A stretch of DNA of 32,802 nucleotides from RUG11198 sp964600615 (lineage in GTDB: Bacteria; Bacillota_I; Bacilli_A; RF39; UBA660): assembly GCA_964600615.1 (NCBI GenBank), contig CAZRJK010000016.1, forward strand, positions 1 to 32,802. The letters run 5' to 3'. The notes under the pieces were generated by a model. The model searched no databases and was not told the DNA's origin. It saw nothing but the letters and a program-made list of their open reading frames with translations. This document shows positions 15,488-23,262 of this stretch, in pieces; the first letter of the stretch is position 1, and each line of letters starts with the position of its first letter. Made by a program: the position numbers and the translations under genes.

Positions 15488-15496
15488 TGCTATAAT
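15488..15496 (+). promoter_or_regulatory. Extended -10 promoter before the 15520 gene
   Basis: TGCTATAAT, 24 nt before the ATG at 15520. No good -35 at 17 bp. AAAGGAGG (about 15507-15514) is the ribosome binding site. It may drive the operon through uvrC and mutL. Confidence 0.65.
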
Positions 15497-15519
15497 AAAT
15501 ATAAGTAAAGGAGGATATT

Positions 15520-16320
15520 ATGGAAAATAAAGTTAACCCTGGGACCATAACCCTAATTATAAGTGTACCAATATTACTATTAATACTAATTGGTATATTA
15601 TTTTACATTAATTTAAGTAAAACAATTGAAATAATAGGAACAATAAGCTATAAAAATAAAACTTATATAATTGTAAAAGACGATAACAGTAAAAATGAAT
15701 ACAAAATAAAAACAAATACTGAAAACTATAATTTAAAAGATCAAGTAAAAATAAAATTATACAAAATAAATAATAACAGCGACCCAAAAGAAGCGAGCAT
15801 AAAAAGTATTAGTATAATAAATAAAAATAATAATAAAATTGCAGATAGTAATGAAGATAATATAGAAAACTATTTTCACGAATTAGATAATGATTTAAAT
15901 AATTATAATGATGATAAAACAATTATTGAAACAATAAAAACAAACTATGTAAATATAGTAGACTTTATGTTCTATGATAAAGAAATAAATAACAAAAAAT
16001 TTAATGAATTAACTGCTTCAACAAAACTAAAGTTATTAAAAATAGCTATATCAATAGACAATAAAATGAACAAAATATTACCTGAATATAAGGAAAATAT
16101 CCCTGAAGATTATAAAAATATTAAAAGTAAAATAGTAGAAAAATATTTAAATCTAACAGAAGAAATATGTAATCAAGAAGAAGAAGCTTGTCTAGAAGCA
16201 AAAAAAGATCTAAAAGAATTAAAAGGGAATCTTTATATATCATGGAACTACATCAAAAATATATCTGGAATAGATACAGAAAAGCTAAAACAATGGAATG
16301 AAATTTGGAGAGAAATATAA
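15520..16320 (+). CDS. Hypothetical single-pass membrane protein
   Basis: Protein of 266 residues, unrecognised. A short polar start precedes one membrane helix (about residues 10-30, LIISVPILLLILIGILFYI). Residues about 35-100 form a beta-rich segment (IEIIGTISYKNKTYIIVKDD) that could be a small OB-like barrel. The rest is helical and charged, with a Cys pair in EEICNQEEEACLEAKK (about 218-226). The stop codon overlaps the uvrC start by one base (TAATG), so it is cotranscribed with uvrC. Any link to DNA repair is only positional. Confidence 0.75.
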   Translation: MENKVNPGTITLIISVPILLLILIGILFYINLSKTIEIIGTISYKNKTYIIVKDDNSKNEYKIKTNTENYNLKDQVKIKLYKINNNSDPKEASIKSISIINKNNNKIADSNEDNIENYFHELDNDLNNYNDDKTIIETIKTNYVNIVDFMFYDKEINNKKFNELTASTKLKLLKIAISIDNKMNKILPEYKENIPEDYKNIKSKIVEKYLNLTEEICNQEEEACLEAKKDLKELKGNLYISWNYIKNISGIDTEKLKQWNEIWREI

Positions 16321-18092
16321 TGATAGAAGAAAAATTAACCTTAGTTCCACACAAACCAGGCTGTTATTTAATGAAAGATAAAAATGGTATTATAATTTAT
16401 GTAGGTAAATCAAAAAATTTAAAAAATAGATTAACATCATATTTTAAACAAAACCATACTGGTAAAACAGCAATGCTAGTAAGAGATATATATGACTTTG
16501 AATATATTATAACTTCCTCAGAATTAGAAGCTCTACTATTAGAAATAAACTTAATTAAAAAACATGACCCTAAATATAACATCTTATTAAGAGATGATAA
16601 AACATATCCCTACATAGAAGTAACAAATGATAAAGTATTTAGATTAATCGTAGTAAGAAATCCCAATTTAAAAAAGAATAGAAACACAAAATTATTTGGG
16701 CCCTATCCCAATGTAACAGCAGCTAGACGTGTAGTAGATATGATAAATAGAATTTACCCTTTAAGAAAATGCCGTAATTACGAAAAAAAAGTTTGTTTAT
16801 ATTATCATATAGGAGAATGTTTAGGATACTGTGTTAAAGATATAGATAACGAAGTATTAAGCAATATGAAACAAGAAATAATATCTTTCTTAAACGGTAA
16901 TAATACCTATATAACAAAAAAACTAGAGAATTTAATGCAAACCTATTCATCAAAATTACAATTTGAAAAAGCAAAAGAATATAAAGAATTATTAGATTAT
17001 ATTAATATTACTCTAGAAAAACAAAAAGTAGAATTAGATGATAATCTAAATAGAGATATTATAGGTTATTATGAAAAGAACAACTACTTATCAATAGCAA
17101 TTCTCTTTATAAGAGGAGGGAAACTATTAGATCATAAAAGTGATATCTATCCAATGATTGATAGCAAAGAAGAAGAAATAACAACCTATATATCTAAATT
17201 CTATGACAAACATAAAATAAAACCAAATGAAGTAATTGTTCCAGATTTTATAAATACTGAATTATTAAATAAAGCATTTGATATAAATTTCTTTATCCCA
17301 CAAAAAGGAAAAAAGAAAAAAATGTTATCATTAGCTTGCGAAAACGCCAAAAATTATTACAATGAACAAATAACTTTAATATCAAGAAATGAATTAATAT
17401 TAGAAGAATCATTAGAAGAATTAAAAGAAAAATTAAAACTAAATAAGTTAAATAGAATAGAACTATTTGATAATGCACACTTATTTGGTAGCTTTAATGT
17501 TTCAGGAATGGTTGTATTTGTAGATGGAAAAGAAAGAAAAAATGAATATCGCAAATACAAAATAACTAATGATAAAAATGATGATTATGGTACAATGCGT
17601 GAAGTAATCTATAGAAGATATTTTAGAGTCCTAAAAGATAAATTAGAGAAACCAGATCTAATTATAGTAGATGGTGGAACAGGACAAGTAAATGTAGCTA
17701 GAGAAGTAATAAATGAATTAAATTTAAATATACCGGTAGCAGGTCTAAAAAAAGATGATAAACATAATACAAGCATCTTAATAGGTTTAGACCCTCTACA
17801 AGAAATAATAATAGATAAAAAAAGCAATTTATTTTTGTTATTAACTAAAATGCAAAATGAAGTTCATAATTTTACTATAAACTATCATAGACAAATAAGA
17901 AGTAAAGGAAGTCTGACAAGTATTTTAGATAATATTGAAGGAATAGGTACAGTAAGAAAGAAAAAATTATTAAAAAAATATCATACCTTCAGTAAAATAA
18001 AGGAAGCTCCAATAGAAGAATTAAAAGAAATACTCCCAGAAAGCACAATAATAGAATTAAAAAATATTTTAAGTGAAATAGAAAACAAGTAG
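16320..18092 (+). CDS. uvrC: Excinuclease ABC subunit C, UvrC
   Basis: Protein of 590 residues (B. subtilis 598). UvrC makes both incisions around damaged bases after UvrA/UvrB hand-over in nucleotide excision repair. I use the ATG at 16320, preceded by GGAGAG at 16307-16312, rather than a TTG at 16305. The GIY-YIG nuclease domain (about residues 10-90) has GCYLMKDKNG, IIYVGKSKNLKNRL and LLLEINLIKKHDPKYN. The UVR motif that binds UvrB is near residues 195-225. The RNase H-like nuclease has IIVDGGTGQVNVA (about 443-455). The C-terminal helix-hairpin-helix has LDNIEGIGTVRKKKLLKKY. uvrA and uvrB are not in the window. mutL follows 8 nt later, so a repair operon is likely. Confidence 0.98.
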   Translation: MIEEKLTLVPHKPGCYLMKDKNGIIIYVGKSKNLKNRLTSYFKQNHTGKTAMLVRDIYDFEYIITSSELEALLLEINLIKKHDPKYNILLRDDKTYPYIEVTNDKVFRLIVVRNPNLKKNRNTKLFGPYPNVTAARRVVDMINRIYPLRKCRNYEKKVCLYYHIGECLGYCVKDIDNEVLSNMKQEIISFLNGNNTYITKKLENLMQTYSSKLQFEKAKEYKELLDYINITLEKQKVELDDNLNRDIIGYYEKNNYLSIAILFIRGGKLLDHKSDIYPMIDSKEEEITTYISKFYDKHKIKPNEVIVPDFINTELLNKAFDINFFIPQKGKKKKMLSLACENAKNYYNEQITLISRNELILEESLEELKEKLKLNKLNRIELFDNAHLFGSFNVSGMVVFVDGKERKNEYRKYKITNDKNDDYGTMREVIYRRYFRVLKDKLEKPDLIIVDGGTGQVNVAREVINELNLNIPVAGLKKDDKHNTSILIGLDPLQEIIIDKKSNLFLLLTKMQNEVHNFTINYHRQIRSKGSLTSILDNIEGIGTVRKKKLLKKYHTFSKIKEAPIEELKEILPESTIIELKNILSEIENK

Positions 18093-18100
18093 GTGATTAA

Positions 18101-19849
18101 ATGAGCAAAATAAAAGTAATGGATGAACTACTATCTAATCAAATAGCAGCAGGAGAAGTAGTGGAAAAATGTGTATCAATAGTAAAAGAGTTAATAGAAA
18201 ACAGTATTGACGCTCAAAGCACAGAAATAGCAATTTATCTAAAAGAAGCAGGATTAAGAGAAATAAAAGTAATAGATAATGGAATAGGAATGGATTCTAA
18301 AGATGCTTTATTAGCCTTTGAAAGACATGCAACCAGCAAATTATACAACAAAGACGACCTATTTAACATAAATTCACTAGGATTCCGTGGTGAAGCATTA
18401 CCATCTATCGCCAGTGTCTCAGAAGTAGAATTAAAAACCTGCCAAAATAATATTGGCATTTTAATACACATAAAAGGGGGTAAAATACTAGAAAATACTA
18501 GTTGTGAAGCAAGACAAGGAACAACCATCACAGTATCAAATCTTTTTTATAATACTCCTGCAAGATTAAAACATTTATCCAGTTATTACACCGAATTAGC
18601 TCATATAACAGACTATTTAAATAAAATAGCCTTATCATATCCAAATATAAAGTTCAAACTAATAAACGACGAAAAAGAACTATTAAATACTGATGGTAAA
18701 GGAAACCTTCTAAAAGTAATAAAATCTATCTATGGAACCGATATAACAAAAAAAATGATACCAGTAAATGCTGAAAATGATGATTACAAAATAGAAGGAT
18801 ATATATCTATGCCAGAAGTAAACAGAGCAAGTAGAAATTATATTACTACAATAGTAAATGGAAGAGTAATAAAAAACTCGAGTCTAAATAAAAGTCTAAA
18901 TGATGGATATTCTAGCTATAAAGAAGATACAAGATACCCAATAGCAGTATTAAATATAGAAACAGATCCAAGTTTAATAGATGTAAATATTCATCCATCT
19001 AAACAAGATATAAAATTTAGTAATTTTGATGAATTAAAAATATTAATAACAAACATGGTAAAAGATAATATTAAAAAGAAATTACTAATACCAAAAATAG
19101 AGATTAAAACAGAAGAACCAACACAATATGAAAATTATAGCTTAGAACTAGAAAGAAAAACCATAAAAGAAGAAACAGAATCTTATCAAAAAGATTTATA
19201 TAATTTAATAAATTTTAATAATAATCAAGAAGAAGAATATATTGAAGAAATAAAAGAAGAAAAAAAACTACCAGAATTATATCCAATTGGATTAGTACAT
19301 GGAACTTATATTATTTGTGAAAATGAAAAAGGCATGTACTTAATTGATCAACATGCTGCTCAAGAAAGAATAAATTATGAAAAATATTCTTACTATCTGT
19401 CACACCCAAAAGAAAATATAACTAATATGATAATACCAACCATAATAGAACTACCAACAAATGAATTTTTAATTATCAAAAAAAATATTGATATAGTTAA
19501 AAATCTAAATATTGATATAGAAGAATTTGGTGCAAATTCCTATCGTATAAGTTCTCATCCGACATGGTTTCCTAAAAACAATACCGACAAAATAATAAGA
19601 AACATTTTTGAACAAATAATAAAAGAAGAAAGTAATTTTAAGTTAGAAAGATTTAACGACCATTTAGCAGCAACTATGGCATGTAAAGCAAGTGTTAAAG
19701 GAAACACCAGAACTACAATTGAAGACATGGAAAGCATTATAAATCAATTAAGAAAATGCAATAATCCCTTTAACTGCCCCCACGGTAGACCAACAATAAT
19801 AGAATTTACAATTTATGAATTAGAAAAAATGTTTAAAAGAAGTGTCTAA
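18101..19849 (+). CDS. mutL: DNA mismatch repair protein MutL
   Basis: Protein of 582 residues with AGGTGAT before the ATG. The GHKL ATPase N-terminus shows IAAGEVVEKCVSIVKELIENS, DNGIGMDS, ERHATSKL and GFRGEALPSIASVS. The C-terminal dimerisation and endonuclease domain has DQHAAQERINYE (about residues 416-427), exactly the DQHA(x)2E(x)4E metal site. It also has ACKASVK and CPHGRPT, the zinc-binding elements near the end. This is therefore a nicking MutL of the methylation-independent type. MutL links mismatch recognition by MutS to strand removal. mutS, which normally sits next to mutL, is absent here. uvrC lies directly upstream. No clear terminator follows, only an AT-only weak hairpin near 19849-19872. 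Confidence 0.98.
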   Translation: MSKIKVMDELLSNQIAAGEVVEKCVSIVKELIENSIDAQSTEIAIYLKEAGLREIKVIDNGIGMDSKDALLAFERHATSKLYNKDDLFNINSLGFRGEALPSIASVSEVELKTCQNNIGILIHIKGGKILENTSCEARQGTTITVSNLFYNTPARLKHLSSYYTELAHITDYLNKIALSYPNIKFKLINDEKELLNTDGKGNLLKVIKSIYGTDITKKMIPVNAENDDYKIEGYISMPEVNRASRNYITTIVNGRVIKNSSLNKSLNDGYSSYKEDTRYPIAVLNIETDPSLIDVNIHPSKQDIKFSNFDELKILITNMVKDNIKKKLLIPKIEIKTEEPTQYENYSLELERKTIKEETESYQKDLYNLINFNNNQEEEYIEEIKEEKKLPELYPIGLVHGTYIICENEKGMYLIDQHAAQERINYEKYSYYLSHPKENITNMIIPTIIELPTNEFLIIKKNIDIVKNLNIDIEEFGANSYRISSHPTWFPKNNTDKIIRNIFEQIIKEESNFKLERFNDHLAATMACKASVKGNTRTTIEDMESIINQLRKCNNPFNCPHGRPTIIEFTIYELEKMFKRSV

Positions 19850-19872
19850 ATATTGTTTTAAATTAAATATTT

Positions 19873-19881
19873 TGATATAAT
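19873..19881 (+). promoter_or_regulatory. Extended -10 promoter before the 19905 gene
   Basis: TGATATAAT, 23 nt before the ATG at 19905, which has AGGTGAT upstream. It probably serves the operon from 19905 to 22752. Confidence 0.6.
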
Positions 19882-19904
19882 AAAATAATAAGATAGGTGA
19901 TAGA

Positions 19905-20786
19905 ATGAAAGGAAAGCAAGTAAAAGTAATAGAATATAACTTAACCTTTGGATCAAGTGCTAGATTAGTAAATATTTTAGGTTTATTTCGTTACAAAAAG
20001 AATAATAGTTTATATATTATATATACAGACGCCAATAATAATAATTACAACATCATATATTATGGTAGTTCATACATAAAAGGAACAACAGCACTATCTA
20101 TGGAATGTAAAGATCAAAATGATAAAGAAATAATAAAAGAATATATCTATAAAGTTACAAATAATGAAAATTTAGACAACTATGAAATGCAACCATTAGA
20201 TAATACAGAAGGAATTGAAATAATATCTTCAAACAAATTAGAACTAAAAAAAGAAATCATTGATAAATTAATAGAAACAATAATGCCAAAAGAAGAAAAA
20301 AAAGAAGAAAGCACAAAAACAAATAAGAAAAAATCACCTAAGACACTACTATTTCTGCTAATATTAATAATTATAGGCTTTGGTGGTTACTATTTATATA
20401 CAAATTATTTTAACAAAGAAACAACTATAAAACAAATCATATGTAATAAAACATATGAACACGAAACATTACAAGCAGACATAGAAGAGGAACAAGTATT
20501 TAATTTTAATATAAATGATCAATTAGAAAAAATAGATATAACAAAAATATATAAATTTAATAATGAAACAGAATATTACGACTTTATAAATACAGGAGCA
20601 TATTACAAATATATGCCAGAGAATAATACTGAAGGTGGTTGGGACAAAGATGATGCAACATATACATATAAAACAATAGAAATAGAAAGAATAGATATCA
20701 GTTATAAAAAGCCAACAGACTATGAAGAAGTATTATCTTACTATAAAGATGAAAATTATATTTGTGAAGAAAAAGTGATAAATTAA
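19905..20786 (+). CDS. Hypothetical membrane protein with split domains
   Basis: Protein of 293 residues, unrecognised. The first 120 residues are a beta-rich cytoplasmic domain (SSARLVNILGLFRYKKNNSL, YIIYTDANNNN) without a signal sequence. A lysine-rich linker (about 128-146) leads to one membrane helix (about 147-166, LLFLLILIIIGFGGYYLYT). The last 125 residues would be outside and contain three cysteines. The ATG follows AGGTGAT. The stop overlaps the holA start by one base, so the two are cotranscribed and probably translationally coupled. That coupling says little about function, since holA often has unrelated neighbours. Confidence 0.75.
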   Translation: MKGKQVKVIEYNLTFGSSARLVNILGLFRYKKNNSLYIIYTDANNNNYNIIYYGSSYIKGTTALSMECKDQNDKEIIKEYIYKVTNNENLDNYEMQPLDNTEGIEIISSNKLELKKEIIDKLIETIMPKEEKKEESTKTNKKKSPKTLLFLLILIIIGFGGYYLYTNYFNKETTIKQIICNKTYEHETLQADIEEEQVFNFNINDQLEKIDITKIYKFNNETEYYDFINTGAYYKYMPENNTEGGWDKDDATYTYKTIEIERIDISYKKPTDYEEVLSYYKDENYICEEKVIN

Positions 20787-21718
20787 TGACAAATTTCTAT
20801 TTATTATATGGTAATGATAAAACCATAATAGAAAATGAATTAAATAACTTACTAAATAAAAATAATGAAATTGATATAATAAAGTATTCGTTAGATAATA
20901 CTACTATAGAAGAAATAATTGAAGATGCATCAACAATAAGTATGTTTGCTAATAAAAAAATAATAGTATTAGATAATTGCAGTTTCTTTAGTGCTAATAA
21001 AACTATCAATAATCAAGAATTATTAGAGAATTATTTAAATAATTATAATCCTAATACCTATATTATCTTTATTGCAAACACAGAAAAAGTAGATACTAGA
21101 AAAAAAATATATAAATTACTAAATAAAAATGGACAAATAATAGAATGTCAAAACAATAATAACTATATAATTAGCTACATAAATAATTACTTAAAAGAAA
21201 ACGAGTACAAAATAGATGATTTAAATTATTTCCTAAATACAACAGGAAATAATTTATCTAATATTAAAAATGAATTAGATAAATTATTTATGTACAAAAT
21301 AAATAATAAAATAATTACAAATGATGACATAGATAAAATATGTATTAAAAACATAGAAGAAGAAATATTTACCCTAACAGATGCCATAATTGAAAACAAA
21401 ACAACACTATCATTAAAATTATTAGAAAATTTCTTAAATAAAAACTATGATGAAATAGCCATAATAAATTTAATTGCTAGTCAATTTAGATTTTTATTTC
21501 AAGTAAAAAGATTAGAAAACAAAAATAAAAGCTATAATGAAATAGCGCAAATACTTGAAGCAAACCCATATAGAATAAAATTTACTTTAAAAAAATTAGC
21601 TAATTATACAGAAAACGAACTCATAAAAAAAATAAAACAATTAGCAAGAATCGATCATGACATAAAAACAGGGTTAATAGATAAAAAAATAGCAATAGAA
21701 TTATTCATATTAAATTGA
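20786..21718 (+). CDS. holA: DNA polymerase III delta subunit, HolA
   Basis: Protein of 310 residues (usual 330-345). Delta opens the beta sliding clamp as part of the clamp loader. The start FYLLYGNDKTIIENELNNLL is typical, with a degenerate nucleotide-binding fold (no P-loop). Further signs are NTYIIFIANTEKVDTRKKIYKLL (split here by length; about residues 91-113), the helical lid, and the collar domain with IASQFRFLFQVKRL, YNEIAQIL and the ending LARIDHDIKTGLIDKKIAIE (about 287-306). The ATG overlaps the previous stop by one base. rpsT, which often follows holA in Bacillota, is not here. Confidence 0.93.
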   Translation: MTNFYLLYGNDKTIIENELNNLLNKNNEIDIIKYSLDNTTIEEIIEDASTISMFANKKIIVLDNCSFFSANKTINNQELLENYLNNYNPNTYIIFIANTEKVDTRKKIYKLLNKNGQIIECQNNNNYIISYINNYLKENEYKIDDLNYFLNTTGNNLSNIKNELDKLFMYKINNKIITNDDIDKICIKNIEEEIFTLTDAIIENKTTLSLKLLENFLNKNYDEIAIINLIASQFRFLFQVKRLENKNKSYNEIAQILEANPYRIKFTLKKLANYTENELIKKIKQLARIDHDIKTGLIDKKIAIELFILN

Positions 21719-21734
21719 TAAAAAGAGGTGTAAA

Positions 21735-22133
21735 ATGAAATTAAATAATAAAGGATTTGCCATAACTGCAATACTATATACATTATTAATTCTTTTTTCA
21801 TTAATACTAATATCAATTATATCAGGATTAAATACAAGAAATAAAATGTTAGAAAAATCAATTGATACAATAGAGCAAAAATACAATTGGGATTGCTTAA
21901 CGAACGAAGATATTATGAGAATTTATAGTAAAATAGATCCCGAAAATGATATAACAAAACTAACAAGCGCACCAAAAAAAGGTAAATACATATATACAGA
22001 TAATACAATTGAATGCTATACATATCTCCTAGAAGGTACAGATTTAACCCAATACAGCTCTTTTACATATACAAAAAGTGAATGCCAAAATAAGACTTTA
22101 ACACTAAAAGGTTACTGCGTGCCTAAAGAATAA
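21735..22133 (+). CDS. Type IV pilin-like protein
   Basis: Protein of 132 residues, ATG preceded by AGAGGTG. The N-terminus (MKLNNKGFAITAILYTLLIL) has a basic leader ending Gly, then Phe and a long hydrophobic helix. This is the layout of class III prepilin signal cleaved between G7 and F8, but the usual Glu at position +5 is missing. The outer part has four cysteines (DCL, ECYTY, SECQN, GYCVP) that could form two disulfides. No prepilin peptidase or assembly ATPase gene is in the window, so it could be a pseudopilin or simply an N-anchored protein. It lies in the holA operon before a membrane protein that also has several cysteines. Confidence 0.6.
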   Translation: MKLNNKGFAITAILYTLLILFSLILISIISGLNTRNKMLEKSIDTIEQKYNWDCLTNEDIMRIYSKIDPENDITKLTSAPKKGKYIYTDNTIECYTYLLEGTDLTQYSSFTYTKSECQNKTLTLKGYCVPKE

Positions 22134-22143
22134 GGAGTACAAA

Positions 22144-22752
22144 ATGAAAGAAAAAAAAATAAATTTTCCTAAAATAATATGGATAACATCAATATTTGCT
22201 CTGTTAATAGTAATATTGATAATGGTAATGGACTATAAAATTAATTATGAATACTCAAATAGTGGCAATAATAAAATATATTTTTATAATTGTGAAGGAG
22301 AAATATGTACATCAAGCAAAAAATTAAACAAAGAACTGTACTCAGAATATATATGTTACACAGCATGTCCTCAATATAAAGGCACCATAAATGAAGATTA
22401 TGCATTATTAAAAAACGAAAATGGATATATATTATACAACTACAAAGAGGGATTAAAAATAGCTGAAGACTATAATGAATATAAATTTTTAAATGATCAG
22501 TACATAATTGTAACAAAGAATAATAAAGAAGGTGTGATAGATAGTAATCATAATATAACACTAGAAGTCAAATATACCCAAATAGGTTACTATAAAAACA
22601 GCAAACTAACAGGATATAATACCAAAGATGTTATAGTAAAATCAGATAATGTCTATGGGATATTAAATTATAAAACAGGAGAAGTAGTAGAAGAAATAAA
22701 ATATAAAGAAAATGAAGTAGATAAATTATTAGAAATAATAAATAAAAATTAA
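22144..22752 (+). CDS. Hypothetical membrane protein with WG-repeat-like C-terminus
   Basis: Protein of 202 residues, AAGGAG before the ATG. One membrane helix (about residues 10-29, IIWITSIFALLIVILIMVMD) is followed by an external domain with four cysteines at about 50-78 (NCEGEIC, YICYTACPQ). Residues about 80-190 hold degenerate repeats of about 40 residues, such as YALLKNENGYILYN, KEGVIDSNHNITLEVKYTQI and VYGILNYKTGEVVEEIKY. These resemble WG/KWG repeats, although the Trp-Gly is lost. WG repeats build beta-propeller-like surfaces for binding. It forms a short operon with holA and the pilin-like gene and is closed by a strong terminator. Confidence 0.65.
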   Translation: MKEKKINFPKIIWITSIFALLIVILIMVMDYKINYEYSNSGNNKIYFYNCEGEICTSSKKLNKELYSEYICYTACPQYKGTINEDYALLKNENGYILYNYKEGLKIAEDYNEYKFLNDQYIIVTKNNKEGVIDSNHNITLEVKYTQIGYYKNSKLTGYNTKDVIVKSDNVYGILNYKTGEVVEEIKYKENEVDKLLEIINKN

Positions 22753-22782
22753 AATACTTTTTAGCACAAAAAGTATTTTTTT
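22752..22782 (+). terminator. Terminator of the holA operon
   Basis: An 11-bp stem AAATACTTTTT/AAAAAGTATTT (22752-22762 with 22768-22778), 5-nt loop and T tail. Confidence 0.9.
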
Positions 22783-22796
22783 CATAAAACTCTATA

Positions 22797-22828
22797 TTTA
22801 AAAAAATAAAAAACCTCATAAGAGGTTT
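22797..22828 (-). terminator. Terminator of tRNA-His
   Basis: On the minus strand AAACCTC/GAGGTTT (22822-22828 with 22811-22817) is followed by a T-rich tail (A run at 22800-22810 on +). Confidence 0.85.
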
Positions 22829-22839
22829 AATTAAACATA

Positions 22840-22915
22840 TGGGACGGATGATGGGGATCGAACCCATGCATGTCGGAACCACAATCCGATGTGTTAACCA
22901 CTTCACCACATCCGC
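22840..22915 (-). tRNA. tRNA-His(GTG)
   Basis: Minus-strand cloverleaf: acceptor GCGGATG/CATCCGT, anticodon arm TCGGA-TTGTGGT-TCCGA with anticodon GTG, T arm ATGGG-TTCGATC-CCCAT. The discriminator base is C73 and CCA is encoded (22842-22840). The base before the acceptor stem (22916) is G on this strand, giving the genomically encoded G-1 typical of tRNA-His. Confidence 0.96.
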
Positions 22916-22928
22916 CATAACGAATATA

Positions 22929-22957
22929 ATTTTAACATATTTATAAAATAAAATCAA
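22929..22957 (-). promoter_or_regulatory. SigA promoter of tRNA-His
   Basis: On the minus strand TTGATT (22957-22952), 17-bp spacer and TAAAAT (22934-22929), 13 nt before the tRNA. Confidence 0.8.
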
Positions 22958-22976
22958 CTATTTAATAATTATTTAT

Positions 22977-23080
22977 AAAAAACCAAAGAGACTGTTCCCT
23001 GAGGACAGTCTCCCAAAAAGAATAAAAAGGGGTTGGCTAGTGTGATACTAGCACCAATTCATGTAAATTTGAATTGGTGA
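22977..23080 (-). ncRNA. Candidate small structured RNA upstream of tRNA-His
   Basis: Read on the minus strand, a transcript starting near 23080 would open with a 10-bp hairpin CACCAATTCA/TGAATTGGTG (23079-23070 with 23061-23052). Next is GCTAGT/ACTAGC (23052-23047 with 23041-23036). A T-rich single strand leads to an 8-bp terminator stem GAGACTGT/ACAGTCTC (23012-23005 with 22995-22988) followed by TTTGGTTTTTT. A promoter lies at the right distance, and tRNA-His has its own promoter downstream, so this is a separate unit of about 104 nt. No coding frame of note and no recognised RNA family. Confidence 0.5.
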
Positions 23081-23085
23081 TTTAT

Positions 23086-23114
23086 ATACTAATCTATAAC
23101 TATTTATTTGTCAA
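23086..23114 (-). promoter_or_regulatory. Promoter of the minus-strand candidate small RNA
   Basis: On the minus strand, consensus TTGACA (23114-23109), 17-bp spacer and TAGTAT (23091-23086), which matches the -10 consensus at four of six positions including the key A2 and T6. The stretch 23115-23220 holds nothing else that I recognise. Confidence 0.55.
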
Positions 23115-23223
23115 TACTAAAATTTAATTTTTTATTATTTTTTTTCTTAAATTTACCACGAGATAAAATTAAGCATTATTATAAAAATAATATGTAAACA
23201 TAGTATCACTTTATAAAGAAAAA

Positions 23224-23232
23224 TGTTATAAT
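23224..23232 (+). promoter_or_regulatory. Extended -10 promoter of recD2
   Basis: TGTTATAAT, 30 nt before the recD2 ATG; the -35 is weak. Confidence 0.65.
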
Positions 23233-23262
23233 AAAATAACTAACAACTAAGGTGGTGAGAAA

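Noticed and set aside
22241..22561. 106-codon minus-strand frame inside the WG-repeat-like gene
   Set aside because: Fully antisense to a better-supported gene in a run of coupled + strand genes, with no promoter or ribosome binding site of its own.
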